From the NCBI GenBank assembly GCA_934725105.1, contig CAKVBD010000008.1:1-64000 (forward strand): a stretch of 64,000 bases of DNA. Reading direction: 5' to 3'. Both the position numbers and the translations under genes were made by a program. The notes below the pieces were generated by a model that did not search any database, was not told where the DNA came from, and was given only the letters and a program-made list of their open reading frames with translations. Source of the DNA: an uncultured Bulleidia sp. (GTDB taxonomy: Bacteria > Bacillota_I > Bacilli_A > Erysipelotrichales > Erysipelotrichaceae). Position 1 is the stretch's first letter. Each line of letters opens with the position of its first letter. This document shows, one piece after another, positions 7,160 to 16,464 of the stretch.

Positions 7160-7990
7160 TTAAAATGGATAGTAAAACATTGTTTTTGTGACATAGAAAC
7201 GCATTACCATGCTTAATACAAGCACTGCTAAGCTCATAAAGCATACACAGTAGTCACTTGCCTGTAATTTACGATAAGAATACCAGCTTCTTTTCTTCAG
7301 CTTGCCATAGCCTCTTAAACTCATTGCATTAGAGATAACTTCAACACGGTCTAATGTAGAGAAAATGAGTGGAATGACCATTTTAACTGTCATGACAAAT
7401 CTCTTTGAGAATTTTTCTTTTTTACTTAATTCGATACCACGTGCCTGCTGTGCTAAAGAGATATTTGTGTAGTCACGAATAATATCTGGGAAGTAACGAA
7501 GTGTTAAGGCAAGTGTTGTACATACTTTGTATGGAACACCGATATGGTTTAAAGAGGATGCAAATTCACTTGGGTTTGTTGTGAAGATAAAGATCAAACC
7601 AAGTGGAATCATAGAAAAGTATTTTAATGTCTTAACAGCTAGATAGAACATTGTTTCTTTTGTGACAATGAAGTAGGAATTGAATTGGAATAGAATCGTT
7701 CGTGTTCCATAGACTTCTTTACCAAAGTCTGGTTCAAGCACATATGTGAGTACAATATTCATAATTAAGAAGAACAGTACATAAAGCAGTACGATTTTGA
7801 TTTGCTTTAATTGTATTTTTGCTACTTTAAAAGCAATCATTGAAATGACAAGTGTCAATAACATGATGCGGTAGTCATATGTCAACATGACCGCAAAGGA
7901 TAGAAACAGGAAACTGATCAGTTTTGTTAAACCAGATAAACGGTGAATAAATGTATCTAGCTGTGAATAGGAAAACATTTTAATTTTCAT
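7160..7990 (-). CDS. ecfT: ECF transporter transmembrane component EcfT
   Basis: The membrane scaffold that couples the two ATPases to the substrate-binding S component. Five or six membrane segments are visible (about 22-40, 45-65, 70-90, 115-135, 250-270). The coupling motifs are present: QQARGIELSKK and AMSLRGYGK, each with the Arg-Gly core that inserts into an ATPase groove. Length 276 is normal. The start overlaps the ATPase stop by 4 bases. The two DUF62 genes follow closely. Confidence 0.85.
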   Translation of the reverse strand: MKIKMFSYSQLDTFIHRLSGLTKLISFLFLSFAVMLTYDYRIMLLTLVISMIAFKVAKIQLKQIKIVLLYVLFFLIMNIVLTYVLEPDFGKEVYGTRTILFQFNSYFIVTKETMFYLAVKTLKYFSMIPLGLIFIFTTNPSEFASSLNHIGVPYKVCTTLALTLRYFPDIIRDYTNISLAQQARGIELSKKEKFSKRFVMTVKMVIPLIFSTLDRVEVISNAMSLRGYGKLKKRSWYSYRKLQASDYCVCFMSLAVLVLSMVMRFYVTKTMFYYPF

Positions 7991-9687
7991 ATCTGATGTC
8001 CCCTTTCATGTTGGATAAATGTATCAATAAATGCGATACGATCTTCAATGCCTGCTTTTGCAGCAAGCGTTGATAAACTTGTCTTTTTTAGATTTGCACG
8101 TTCAATGAGTGCTTCATTGCCAAGAACTTCACTTGGCGTAGCATCAGCAATCTTTTGACCGCCAGTTAATACAACACTTCTTGTTGTATATTCCAGCATC
8201 AAGTGCATATCATGCGTGATCATAACGATTGCAATACCCATTTCATTCAGACTCTTCAAGAATTCCATGATTTCTGAATATCTGCGATAGTCTTGTCCGG
8301 CTGTTGGTTCATCAAGAATGATCATCTTTGGCTCTAATGCAAGAATGGAAGCAATTGTGACACGTTTTTTCTGACCATAGCTTAATGCAGAAATTGGCCA
8401 ATTTCTAAATGGATACAGACCACAGATCTTTAATGTATTTTCTACTTTTTCTTTAATCTTGTCTTCGCTGACACCACGGTTTCTAAGACCCATCGCAACT
8501 TCATCAAAAATCATTGTATTACAGATCATCTGGTTTGGATTCTGCAGGACAAATCCAATGCGATCTGCTCTTTCTTTCACAGATAAGTCTGACATGTCAG
8601 TGTTTTCAAATGTCATTACACCACTATCTGCTTTTTCAAAAGCACAGATACATTTACAAAGTGTAGATTTACCAGCACCGTTCTTACCAACAACAGAAAT
8701 CATTTCTCCCTGATGTACATCCAGACATACGTGATCTAGAATTGGCTTGACACCATCATAGGAGAAGCATAGATCGTTAATCGTTAGTAATGGTGCAGAT
8801 TCTATTGTCTTAACATCTGTTTTATTTGTATTGTACCAGTGAACGAGTTTATCTTTTTGATCTAACAAGTCATAATCAGCATCATCTGCAAGATTTTTTA
8901 CTTTATCAAGATCAACACCAGCATACTTCATTGCCTGTACATACAATGGCAGACGAATCCCATTGTCTTCCAGCAGTGTTGTCGCAAATAATTGTTCCGG
9001 CTTGCAGTCAGCAAGAATTTCACCATTGTTAACGAGTACAATACGATCCACAGGACGATGCAGTACATCTTCTAATCGATGTTCGATAATAATAATTGTT
9101 TTCTTCTGTGTCTTATTGATTTCATCAATCAATTCAATCACAAGCTTTCCAGTTGCAGGATCTAGATTGGCAAGCGGTTCATCAAACAATAAGATTGGCG
9201 CTTCATCAACCATAACACCTGCCATACAGACATCCTGCTTCTGACCTCCGGATAGTTCAAGTGGCGACTGTTCGAGAAACTCACCCATACCAACAAGATT
9301 TGCCACCTTTTTAACGATTTCATGCATCTTGTCTGTTTCAACGGCATTGTTTTCTAAAGAGAAAGCAATATCTTCACCGACATTGAGTCCAACAAATTGA
9401 GAGTCTGCATCCTGCATGACTGTACCAACAAGCTTGCTGGAGGAAAAGATATCGAGCTTTTCACTGTCATTTTCTGCAATGAACAGCTTGCCTTCTTTTT
9501 TTCCAGGATAGGCAAATGGAATCAGTCCATTAATGCAATGACCAAGTGTAGATTTCCCACTGCCGCTTGGACCAACAATCAATACCTTTTCACCTTCTTT
9601 GATTTTGAGATTGATATGATGCAGTGTTGGCTTTTTTTGTGATTTGTATTGAAAAGAAAAATCTTTAAATTCAATCATTGTTTTCAT
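7987..9687 (-). CDS. ecfA: ECF transporter ATPase, two ABC domains fused (EcfA1-EcfA2)
   Basis: Supplies energy for vitamin- or cofactor-type uptake. The first nucleotide-binding domain has Walker A GPSGSGKST (39-47), signature LSGGQKQ and Walker B ILLFDEP. The second has GKNGAGKST, LSYGQKKR and MIILDEP. A linker of about 80 residues separates them (LPLYVQAMKYAGVDLDKV...). ECF ATPases are usually two separate proteins; the fused form, with the extra linker, is typical of partners of UPF0397-type S components. It lies 59 bases downstream of the S-component gene with a terminator-like hairpin between, so its level may be lower than that of the S component. Confidence 0.9.
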   Translation of the reverse strand: MKTMIEFKDFSFQYKSQKKPTLHHINLKIKEGEKVLIVGPSGSGKSTLGHCINGLIPFAYPGKKEGKLFIAENDSEKLDIFSSSKLVGTVMQDADSQFVGLNVGEDIAFSLENNAVETDKMHEIVKKVANLVGMGEFLEQSPLELSGGQKQDVCMAGVMVDEAPILLFDEPLANLDPATGKLVIELIDEINKTQKKTIIIIEHRLEDVLHRPVDRIVLVNNGEILADCKPEQLFATTLLEDNGIRLPLYVQAMKYAGVDLDKVKNLADDADYDLLDQKDKLVHWYNTNKTDVKTIESAPLLTINDLCFSYDGVKPILDHVCLDVHQGEMISVVGKNGAGKSTLCKCICAFEKADSGVMTFENTDMSDLSVKERADRIGFVLQNPNQMICNTMIFDEVAMGLRNRGVSEDKIKEKVENTLKICGLYPFRNWPISALSYGQKKRVTIASILALEPKMIILDEPTAGQDYRRYSEIMEFLKSLNEMGIAIVMITHDMHLMLEYTTRSVVLTGGQKIADATPSEVLGNEALIERANLKKTSLSTLAAKAGIEDRIAFIDTFIQHERGHQI

Positions 9688-9712
9688 TTAAAAAGTCCTC
9701 AAAAATATAAAA

Positions 9713-9735
9713 AACCTGCTGATTAATAGCAGGTT
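9713..9735 (-). terminator. Intra-operon terminator between S component and ATPase
   Basis: Minus strand AACCTGCT (9735-9728), loop of 7, AGCAGGTT (9720-9713), followed by TTTTTATATTTTT. An intrinsic terminator here would let only part of transcription pass into the ATPase, EcfT and DUF62 genes. Confidence 0.7.
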
Positions 9736-9745
9736 CCTGTTCGTA

Positions 9746-10303
9746 TTATTCTTGATCCAAAGAACCAGTCTTAGTACGTGTTTTAGAATATGCAGCAGCA
9801 AGTAACAAGCATACAACGATAGAAGAAATTCCATCAGCAATAAAGCTCATTAATCCCTGCAGGAATACTTTCTTTACAGGTTCAGCATAGATAACAATAT
9901 CTAAAACTGGAGCTACAAGCAGCCATGCAATGGCATTGCCAATGACGTTAATAACGATGATAGCTAAGATAGTCTTTTTATTGAATTCACCTTCATCAAG
10001 CTTTGTGTAGAAATACGCAAAACCAGCAACAAGTCCGGATACTGCAGAAGCTACGACCCAGCTCCACCATGGTGAGCCATAGAAGATAAAGTCATTGAGT
10101 GTATGACCAATTGCAGCAATCAAGCATGAAGCAACTGGGCCAAACAAGCATCCAAAGAATGCAGAGACACCATAAGCCAACTGGAAGTTTGTTTCTGGAA
10201 TTGGACTAGGAATCTTTACATAAGCGAATAGGACAAAGAATAGAGCAGCACCTAATGCTGTAGCTACCATTGTTTTTGTTGAAAATAAACTTTTCTTTTC
10301 CAT
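9746..10303 (-). CDS. ECF transporter S component (UPF0397 family)
   Basis: Membrane protein that binds the transported molecule. The 185 residues hold five to six membrane segments. Recognisable family motifs are GAALFFVLFAYVKIPSPIPE, FFGCLFGPVASCLIAAIGH and the C-terminal KTRTKTGSLDQE, which match the UPF0397 group. The substrate of this group is not established. The start at 10303 (MEKKSLFSTK) is chosen over 10327 because AAGGGG lies 8 bases upstream. It is the first gene of the operon; the linkage to two DUF62 genes hints at a substrate connected with SAM, methionine or adenosine, which is inference only. Confidence 0.82.
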   Translation of the reverse strand: MEKKSLFSTKTMVATALGAALFFVLFAYVKIPSPIPETNFQLAYGVSAFFGCLFGPVASCLIAAIGHTLNDFIFYGSPWWSWVVASAVSGLVAGFAYFYTKLDEGEFNKKTILAIIVINVIGNAIAWLLVAPVLDIVIYAEPVKKVFLQGLMSFIADGISSIVVCLLLAAAYSKTRTKTGSLDQE

Positions 10304-10444
10304 AATAAATCCCCTTCTTAATGTCAATAAGTATAGTACATAAAATGCTTTCTAGCTACCAAAGTTTTTGAAAATATTGTGAAAGCCATTACATTTTTGA
10401 TGAATTCATCAAAAAAATAAATTTTTTTAGAAAAATCATAAAAA

Positions 10445-10467
10445 AATCTTGCTCCATGAGCAAGATT
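10445..10467 (-). terminator. Terminator after the AbiE toxin gene
   Basis: AATCTTGCTC (10445-10454) pairs with GAGCAAGATT (10458-10467) around CAT, with T-rich sequence on the minus-strand exit side. A near-identical hairpin lies on the other side of the AbiE pair at 12079-12101. Confidence 0.75.
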
Positions 10468-10560
10468 TTGAAATTCAGTTAAAGTATTAACGAAAAATTT
10501 AAACGTGCAATTAACTCTATATGTATTCTTATGATAAGTTTAAAACATCAATGATGTAGC

Positions 10561-11400
10561 TTATTGAATTGTATCTAATAGGTACAATACGCTTTCGATT
10601 ATATCTTTATAACTGATATCAGATGCATATGAATACTTCTTTTGATAGGATTCCCACAGTGAAAGTAACTTTTTATCATTACGTATGACCAAAATAATTC
10701 TAGAAGCTTCATTTTTCAAATTTTCAGTACTTCTCTTTTTACATGTTGCATCAAATGCACTTTTCAAAATTTCGTAATTAATATTTTGCGAATAAATCGA
10801 AAGCAACATTTTTATGTCATAAAAGTCTCTCATCCGGGTGTTTAAAAGACCTCTTACTAGTACCGTTTGAAGTTTTTCAGCTAAAATTGTCTCCAGATTA
10901 TACGACAATAAACTGATTGTGCGATCATCTAAGAGTAGTTTGTATTGAAATTCAACTGCGCTTGGAGTTATGACATCTCCTGTTGAAATGTCTATTTTCA
11001 TTGGCGTTATTAGTTTTCCCATTACTGCATTCATAGTTAGGCGTACACCTGGATACTCCATTTCATCCATGATATTGGAAATCTCACTAATTTCAAAAGA
11101 AACACCGTCACCAAGATCAATGCCTTTAATTTCATTCACAATACATTTAGCATCTTCTATTGACAGATTTTGATTTTTAATACTCGTATCAATGTCCATT
11201 GTAGATCGAAGAGCTACACCTACCATAGCAGTTACAAGTATTCCACCTTTAATAATAAAAATGTCTTTATATTGCGATATAGAAACTCTTTCAAGAAAAC
11301 GCTCCATCATATAAATTCTCATAAGCGTTCTAGCATCAGCTTTGGTTTCTTTCGCTACATTCTTGATTCTTCCTTTCACTTGTTCAGGTGTCATTTGCAT
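10561..11400 (-). CDS. abiEii: AbiEii toxin, nucleotidyltransferase of type IV toxin-antitoxin system
   Basis: Putative GTP-binding nucleotidyltransferase that halts growth after phage infection. All four family motifs can be seen: KGGIL (51-55) as motif I, RSTMDID (65-71) with the metal-binding Asp pair, LETILAEKLQT (motif III) and RMRDFYDI (motif IV). Length 279 is normal. It starts one base after the stop of the AbiEi gene, the usual antitoxin-first order. Known AbiE systems are bacteriostatic and the antitoxin does not contact the toxin directly. Nothing appears broken. Confidence 0.88.
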   Translation of the reverse strand: MQMTPEQVKGRIKNVAKETKADARTLMRIYMMERFLERVSISQYKDIFIIKGGILVTAMVGVALRSTMDIDTSIKNQNLSIEDAKCIVNEIKGIDLGDGVSFEISEISNIMDEMEYPGVRLTMNAVMGKLITPMKIDISTGDVITPSAVEFQYKLLLDDRTISLLSYNLETILAEKLQTVLVRGLLNTRMRDFYDIKMLLSIYSQNINYEILKSAFDATCKKRSTENLKNEASRIILVIRNDKKLLSLWESYQKKYSYASDISYKDIIESVLYLLDTIQ

Positions 11401-11401
11401 T

Positions 11402-11986
11402 TTACAGCAATACCTCCATGTATTTACGGATTACATTATCAATCTTAAACAATTTTCCATATTCCATAAGCCGGTTTAAATCTTTATCTTTTCTGGAAAT
11501 ATAGTTTTTTAAAACAGAATTGAAATCTTGCATTTCAATATTACTCCGACTTCTAATTAAGTCACAGATTGTGCGTTCAAGATTATACATTGGAATTGTA
11601 TTACCTTCGTAATCCTTCACTATATCCTTTCCAACATCAAGCAACTCTCGTTTTACGGTGTATACCTTACAGTTTTCATTTGCTTTCAAACGATGTGCAT
11701 TATAACCACTGTATATGGTAAGGGTATGAATCATAGGTTCCCTATCAGAAAGACCATGATAATAAAAAGATTCATCATGTGAAAAAACTGCATTTGGACA
11801 CCTTTTGTGAAGTACAAACAATTCATCTATCCAATCTGAACTAACAGGATAAATACCACGACTTACCGCTTCTAATCCATTTTCTCGAACATACTTGTAA
11901 AATTTGTATCTTGAAATACCATTTTTTTTCGCAATTTCTGGTGTGATGTAATCATTTTTTTGAATTAATATTTCCATTTCATCCAT
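11402..11986 (-). CDS. abiEi: AbiEi antitoxin, transcriptional autorepressor
   Basis: An N-terminal winged helix-turn-helix (EILIQKNDYITPEIAKKNGI, then SRYKFYKYVRENG) is followed by the AbiEi C-terminal domain with SRGIYPV and NAVFSHDESFYYHGLSDREP. In AbiE systems this protein neutralises the toxin and represses its own operon by binding inverted repeats in the promoter. Just such repeats are present at 12003-12032. The ATG at 11986 is favoured since AAAGGAT lies 9 bases upstream; the TTG at 11992 would be only 3 bases from it. Length is 194 residues. Confidence 0.88.
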   Translation of the reverse strand: MDEMEILIQKNDYITPEIAKKNGISRYKFYKYVRENGLEAVSRGIYPVSSDWIDELFVLHKRCPNAVFSHDESFYYHGLSDREPMIHTLTIYSGYNAHRLKANENCKVYTVKRELLDVGKDIVKDYEGNTIPMYNLERTICDLIRSRSNIEMQDFNSVLKNYISRKDKDLNRLMEYGKLFKIDNVIRKYMEVLL

Positions 11987-12002
11987 AAGCAAGCCATCCT
12001 TT

Positions 12003-12040
12003 CGTGCTTATATTGTAATCGAAATAAGCACGTAAATCAA
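12003..12040 (-). promoter_or_regulatory. AbiE promoter with operator repeats around the -10 box
   Basis: Minus strand TTGATT (12040-12035), 17-base spacer, TACAAT (12017-12012). Perfect 9-base inverted repeats CGTGCTTAT (12003-12011) and ATAAGCACG (12024-12032) flank the -10 box, centre to centre 21 bases, or two helical turns. This is the expected site for AbiEi autorepression. Confidence 0.75.
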
Positions 12041-12078
12041 ATATAAGTAATCATTATCGTTTACTTGAAAATAGAAAA

Positions 12079-12101
12079 AATCTTACTCAATGAGCAAGAT
12101 T
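12079..12101. terminator. Bidirectional terminator-like hairpin
   Basis: AATCTTACTC (12079-12088), loop AAT, GAGCAAGATT (12092-12101), with A-rich and T-rich flanks. It differs from the hairpin at 10445-10467 by one stem base and the loop, so the AbiE pair sits between two copies of one hairpin. Confidence 0.6.
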
Positions 12102-12113
12102 TTGAAAAGAAAA

Positions 12114-12135
12114 GAAGGTACATTTCTGCACCTTC
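12114..12135 (-). terminator. Terminator of the surface esterase gene
   Basis: Minus strand GAAGGT (12135-12130) pairs with ACCTTC (12119-12114), extended by CA/TG past one mismatch, with a GAAA loop and TTTTCTTTT after it, 10 bases past the stop codon. Confidence 0.65.
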
Positions 12136-12144
12136 CAATCTCAC

Positions 12145-15100
12145 TTATTCATGAAATTTTTTCTTGAATACAACAACGCCAGCAAGTGCAATCATTGTCA
12201 TAAAGAATGTACCTGCATAGAATACAACATGACTGTTGTCTGAAGTCTTTGCTGACTTCTTATCATCCTTCTTTTGTGTTGTATCTTTCTTTGGATCTTC
12301 TTTCTTTACAGTTTCTTCCTTCTTAGGTGTGTATTCTGCCAGCCATTTCCATTCATTCTTCTTGCAGTCATCACAGATATTGGAATTGTTATCAAAATAG
12401 ATCCAGCTCCAGTGACCCATATACTGATATGGTGTACCTGTCTTTTCACTTGTCAACTGACCATCTTCATCTAGCCAGAATCTGCCTGTTGTATCATGTA
12501 CATCATCCCATACAGATGTATGTACTGAAATACCAAGCTTCTGCATACGCTTGATTGTTGGGATGGCTGTTAATGTTGGATCAACAGTTGTATCATTTTT
12601 AGCAAATGTGAACCAGAACTCTGTTCCACCCTTCTTCACAGCATTTAACATGTCATCTGTAATAAATTCATCATGGAATGCTTCACAGATTGGATATGCT
12701 TTAAAGAAGTAATCTGGATGTTTGAGAACCATTTCCATTGTCATGTAGCCACCATTAGAGCAACCTCCAATGATAATACGTTCAGGATCAATTTCAGGAT
12801 TGTTCTTCACAACATTCTGAATCAATTCAAACATTGTCTTTTCATACATGGAGCCTTTATCACCATTCTGGTATTCTCCATCTCCACCATCCATCCACAT
12901 TGTCTGTGCCTGTGGTGTAATGACATAAGCACCACCATCATATAATTTCTGGAATTCATCAGATACCAACGCTGTTACTTCATTACCAAGAAGATCTACA
13001 TAGTTATCATTACCATAGTTGCCAGCAGCACCTACGCCTTCACCAGCTCCATGCAGCCATACAACCAATGCCTTCTTCTTGCCATTTGCCTTAGGTGTAT
13101 ATTGACCATAAGGCATTACAATACCATCACTGCCAGTAAAGCTCTTTGTAACGTCAAACTTTTCAGCAGCATCTGTTACCCAGTTCTTCTGATCTTTGAG
13201 ATCTAGAACCTGATCAACATTAATCAGCTTATCTTTTGCTTTACCATTGACTGTTAACTGATAATGGTTAACCCACTTGTTACTGCCTGTTAATACATCA
13301 TAACGGAAAGGTGAACCTTCATTTGGAGAAATATACATTTCAACTGTAACTACATTACCCTTTTCTGCATCTACTTTATTTCCTTTATCATCAGATAAGT
13401 AAACATCTAATACTGTTCTAGGAGCAGTTGCATTGTATACAGATTGATCTGCCCAGTTTGTAGATTCCTTTGTTTCCTTGACTGTAAAAGTTGTTGGATC
13501 TAAATCAGATGCATTCACTTCTTCATCAAGTGTTAACATCACTTTATTTACAGCTGGGCCCCAGTCATCGCCTACAACAAATACTTTTTCACTTCCGTAG
13601 ATGACATCATCACGTACTGTCTTGCCTGTTGTAACGTCTCTTGAATACTTAGACATGAATTTCCACATCATTTCAGCATCTGGTGCATAGTTCCAGTGAC
13701 CCCATCCATAGATACGGTTCATACAGATTTCTACACCATTATCAGATGTTAAGATACCACCCTTGATTTTAGCAATACCTTCTGCATCAGCATCAATTGT
13801 GTATGTTTCATCCCAGTTAATTCCATATAGATCCTGGTTTGCAGCATCATTTCCGTCAGGAATATCCATACCATTGAGTTCTGCATATAGCTGTGCCATT
13901 TCTAAGCCGCCAGAAGAACCAAGCTTATCCCAGTCACCTAGATATTCATCTTTATCACCAGAGAAGTAAATAATTGGGAAATCATAGCTGTCTTTATTTG
14001 CAGCAACACCTGCCTGCAGCTTAGCTAAACCATCCGCATTGTTCTTGAATGGACCAGACTGTCCAGCACCTGCAGCAAAATACTTTGTATTTACTAAACC
14101 ATTGTTTGTTGTATTTCTGCATCCTGCAGATAAACCAGAAATATACACTCTTGATGCATCAATCTGTGGATATTTTTCCATGACTCTACGATAGCATCCT
14201 GTAATGAAATCTGATTCTGAAGTGAAGTTTGTATCAGCTGTCATTGGATCATATGTATAACCCTGATATGTATGACCTTGCCATTCTGGACATACTAGAA
14301 TAATACCTTCTCTAGAAGCAACTGATGCCCATCCTGAAGTATCATACTGTGTACGTGGATCATTTGTATTACCATGCATTAAGAATACAACTGGTACTGT
14401 TCCTTGTGCCTTCTTTACGTTTTCTGGAACATATACATACCATAATGACTTGATGCCATTACCATTGAGATCTTCAGTATAGATTGTACGTGTCATATTT
14501 GTAATGCTGTCAACAGAATCAAAATACTGATATTTTCTAGCTGAATCACTTGCTTCATCTCCAGTAATCAAAGGTCTGGAATACCATGTTCCAATACCAT
14601 TGCCTTCAATGTAGTTGCCAATTCTACCAAACTTGCAAAGTACAGCGTCCCATGCTGCCTTGTAGCCATCTACAGCATTCTTATTAGAACTATCCGTAAC
14701 AACAATTTCAAATCGACTGTCTGGATTCTGGTATGTTGCTATAGAACCATCAGTATTGATCTTTGTTGCATTGTCTGCTTCAATATATGCTTTTGCAATA
14801 TTTGTATTTCCAGATACATATGTTGGTACAGATGCACTCAACTTACCTGTTGTACCTTCTGGATTGATTAAAGCTAAACCAGAAACGAAATTCATATACT
14901 GAGAAAGATTTTCATTGATAAACGTTGCACCATTGCCAATACCAACAAGTTTCACATTACTAGAGACAACGATCTTTTTAACGATCTTTTTAAATCCTTC
15001 TACGTCACTATCAGTAAACTTTGATCCATTGGCTGGACGAGCAACGTAAACAGTAGATGCATGTGTATCTGCATATTCTTTCATACCAGATTCATCTAGA

Positions 15101-16344
15101 TACTTCTCTGCTTCTGCATCACTTAAATTTTCATCTGGATAAACAATGATTGCGGCTGCAGCAGTATTATTGACAGTTTCAATACCCAATTTGTTTGTAG
15201 CACTGTAAACATATGCTTCACTCATTTGATTGAGCTGTTTTAAATATGTATCTACATATTCTTGTGTTGTGTCAATTTTAGCCTTTGCACCATTGGAAGA
15301 TAGTTCAATACCAGTAAATGCACCAGCACTGTAAGGTTTCGACACTGTTGTTCCATCAGTTAAACCTTTAATTACCTGTGCCATATCATTGAAATACTGA
15401 ATGGACATTTCACCAGGTCTTTCATCATTCTTATCCCAGAACTGCTGCCATCTATGACCAGCAAGAATACTTGGAGAAGTCATCTTCTTTAAAGAAGTCT
15501 GTGCCTTAGAAACACCATCATTCAAAGCTGCAATTGGATTGCCGCCATTCATATCCCAGAACAGCCATACAAATCCAGAACCAAATGTATCACCTGTAAA
15601 TAACACATTGTCTTTCAGATCTTCAACCATTAAAGAACCTTCTGTATGTGCATTTACAATTGTTGCGGTATATGTAGTATCACTGACTGTAAATGTTGTA
15701 TTGTCGTCAAGCAATTCAATCTTTCCAGCAAACTGTGCTAATGCAGAACTAGCAGCTGCCTGATCTGGCTTGCTGACATACACTTTATTTACATTAATAC
15801 CATCAAATACTTCTGTACTTAATCCTAAGCCAGTATGATCACCATGTGAATGTGTAATCAAAATGGATAGCTTCTTAGCACCAACCATTTCTTTCACGAT
15901 TGTTTTTGCATCGTTTACACCAGTGCCAGCTGGATTTCCTAAGTCTACCATTAATACTTCATCATCTCTTTCAACAAAGTAAATGGAAGATGGATTATTC
16001 ATGTTACCAGCTTCATCATTTGCACCACCAGGCAGTGCTTGAATGCCTTCATCCATGTGATAGACATTCTCTTTGATTTTTTCAACTTTGTACTTTCCAA
16101 CCTCAACGTAACCATCTTCATTGAGATCATCCCAAAAGTCTTTTGTTGCAGGTGCACCATCAGCAAGTGGTACAGCCTCTTCTTCTGCTTGTTCTACTTT
16201 CTCTTCTGTAGAACCTTCTTCTGTTACTTGTGTAACAGGTTCTGTATCTGCTGGATCTTCACCTTCAGCAAATACAGGTACTGCAGCACTAAGTGCCATA
16301 ACAGTACTTGTCAGGGCTATGATACCCTTTTTCATCTTTCCCAT
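12145..16344 (-). CDS. Large cell-surface protein: metallo-beta-lactamase fold plus two esterase domains
   Basis: A 1399-residue exported enzyme. A signal peptide (residues 1-27, ending PVFAEG) is followed by an acidic stretch, then a metallo-beta-lactamase domain with ITHSHGDHTG (metal motif HSHGDH 165-170) and GHRW. Next is an alpha/beta-hydrolase of the PHB-depolymerase/feruloyl-esterase type with VFLMHGN and nucleophile elbow GLSAG. A third catalytic region has VVWLHGAGEG and the elbow GGCSNGG. The C-terminus has a Lys-rich linker, KTSDNS, a membrane segment and FKKKFHE, like a cell-wall anchor though without a classic LPXTG. It probably degrades dietary or host esters at the surface. A cre site upstream suggests carbon catabolite control. 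Substrates are unknown. Confidence 0.8.
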   Translation of the reverse strand: MGKMKKGIIALTSTVMALSAAVPVFAEGEDPADTEPVTQVTEEGSTEEKVEQAEEEAVPLADGAPATKDFWDDLNEDGYVEVGKYKVEKIKENVYHMDEGIQALPGGANDEAGNMNNPSSIYFVERDDEVLMVDLGNPAGTGVNDAKTIVKEMVGAKKLSILITHSHGDHTGLGLSTEVFDGINVNKVYVSKPDQAAASSALAQFAGKIELLDDNTTFTVSDTTYTATIVNAHTEGSLMVEDLKDNVLFTGDTFGSGFVWLFWDMNGGNPIAALNDGVSKAQTSLKKMTSPSILAGHRWQQFWDKNDERPGEMSIQYFNDMAQVIKGLTDGTTVSKPYSAGAFTGIELSSNGAKAKIDTTQEYVDTYLKQLNQMSEAYVYSATNKLGIETVNNTAAAAIIVYPDENLSDAEAEKYLDESGMKEYADTHASTVYVARPANGSKFTDSDVEGFKKIVKKIVVSSNVKLVGIGNGATFINENLSQYMNFVSGLALINPEGTTGKLSASVPTYVSGNTNIAKAYIEADNATKINTDGSIATYQNPDSRFEIVVTDSSNKNAVDGYKAAWDAVLCKFGRIGNYIEGNGIGTWYSRPLITGDEASDSARKYQYFDSVDSITNMTRTIYTEDLNGNGIKSLWYVYVPENVKKAQGTVPVVFLMHGNTNDPRTQYDTSGWASVASREGIILVCPEWQGHTYQGYTYDPMTADTNFTSESDFITGCYRRVMEKYPQIDASRVYISGLSAGCRNTTNNGLVNTKYFAAGAGQSGPFKNNADGLAKLQAGVAANKDSYDFPIIYFSGDKDEYLGDWDKLGSSGGLEMAQLYAELNGMDIPDGNDAANQDLYGINWDETYTIDADAEGIAKIKGGILTSDNGVEICMNRIYGWGHWNYAPDAEMMWKFMSKYSRDVTTGKTVRDDVIYGSEKVFVVGDDWGPAVNKVMLTLDEEVNASDLDPTTFTVKETKESTNWADQSVYNATAPRTVLDVYLSDDKGNKVDAEKGNVVTVEMYISPNEGSPFRYDVLTGSNKWVNHYQLTVNGKAKDKLINVDQVLDLKDQKNWVTDAAEKFDVTKSFTGSDGIVMPYGQYTPKANGKKKALVVWLHGAGEGVGAAGNYGNDNYVDLLGNEVTALVSDEFQKLYDGGAYVITPQAQTMWMDGGDGEYQNGDKGSMYEKTMFELIQNVVKNNPEIDPERIIIGGCSNGGYMTMEMVLKHPDYFFKAYPICEAFHDEFITDDMLNAVKKGGTEFWFTFAKNDTTVDPTLTAIPTIKRMQKLGISVHTSVWDDVHDTTGRFWLDEDGQLTSEKTGTPYQYMGHWSWIYFDNNSNICDDCKKNEWKWLAEYTPKKEETVKKEDPKKDTTQKKDDKKSAKTSDNSHVVFYAGTFFMTMIALAGVVVFKKKFHE

Positions 16345-16380
16345 TTTTTCATCTCTCCCTTTTTAGAGTAAAAAACAGCT

Positions 16381-16410
16381 GAAGAAATATAAGAATTATG
16401 ATATTTCTTC
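16381..16410. repeat. 10-bp inverted repeat in the leader of the surface esterase
   Basis: GAAGAAATAT (16381-16390) and ATATTTCTTC (16401-16410) are perfect complements with a 10-base gap, 37 bases before the gene start. It could be an operator or an mRNA 5' hairpin. A 12-base perfect palindrome GCACAATTGTGC lies next to it at 16419-16430. Confidence 0.5.
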
Positions 16411-16464
16411 TATGATCCGCACAATTGTGCTTCGAAATCGTAAGCAATACATATCGGAACATAT

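Noticed and set aside
10304..10440. Possible riboswitch upstream of the ECF S component
   Set aside because: No conserved core of a purine, SAM, thiamine or other known riboswitch was found; the region is simple AT-rich sequence.
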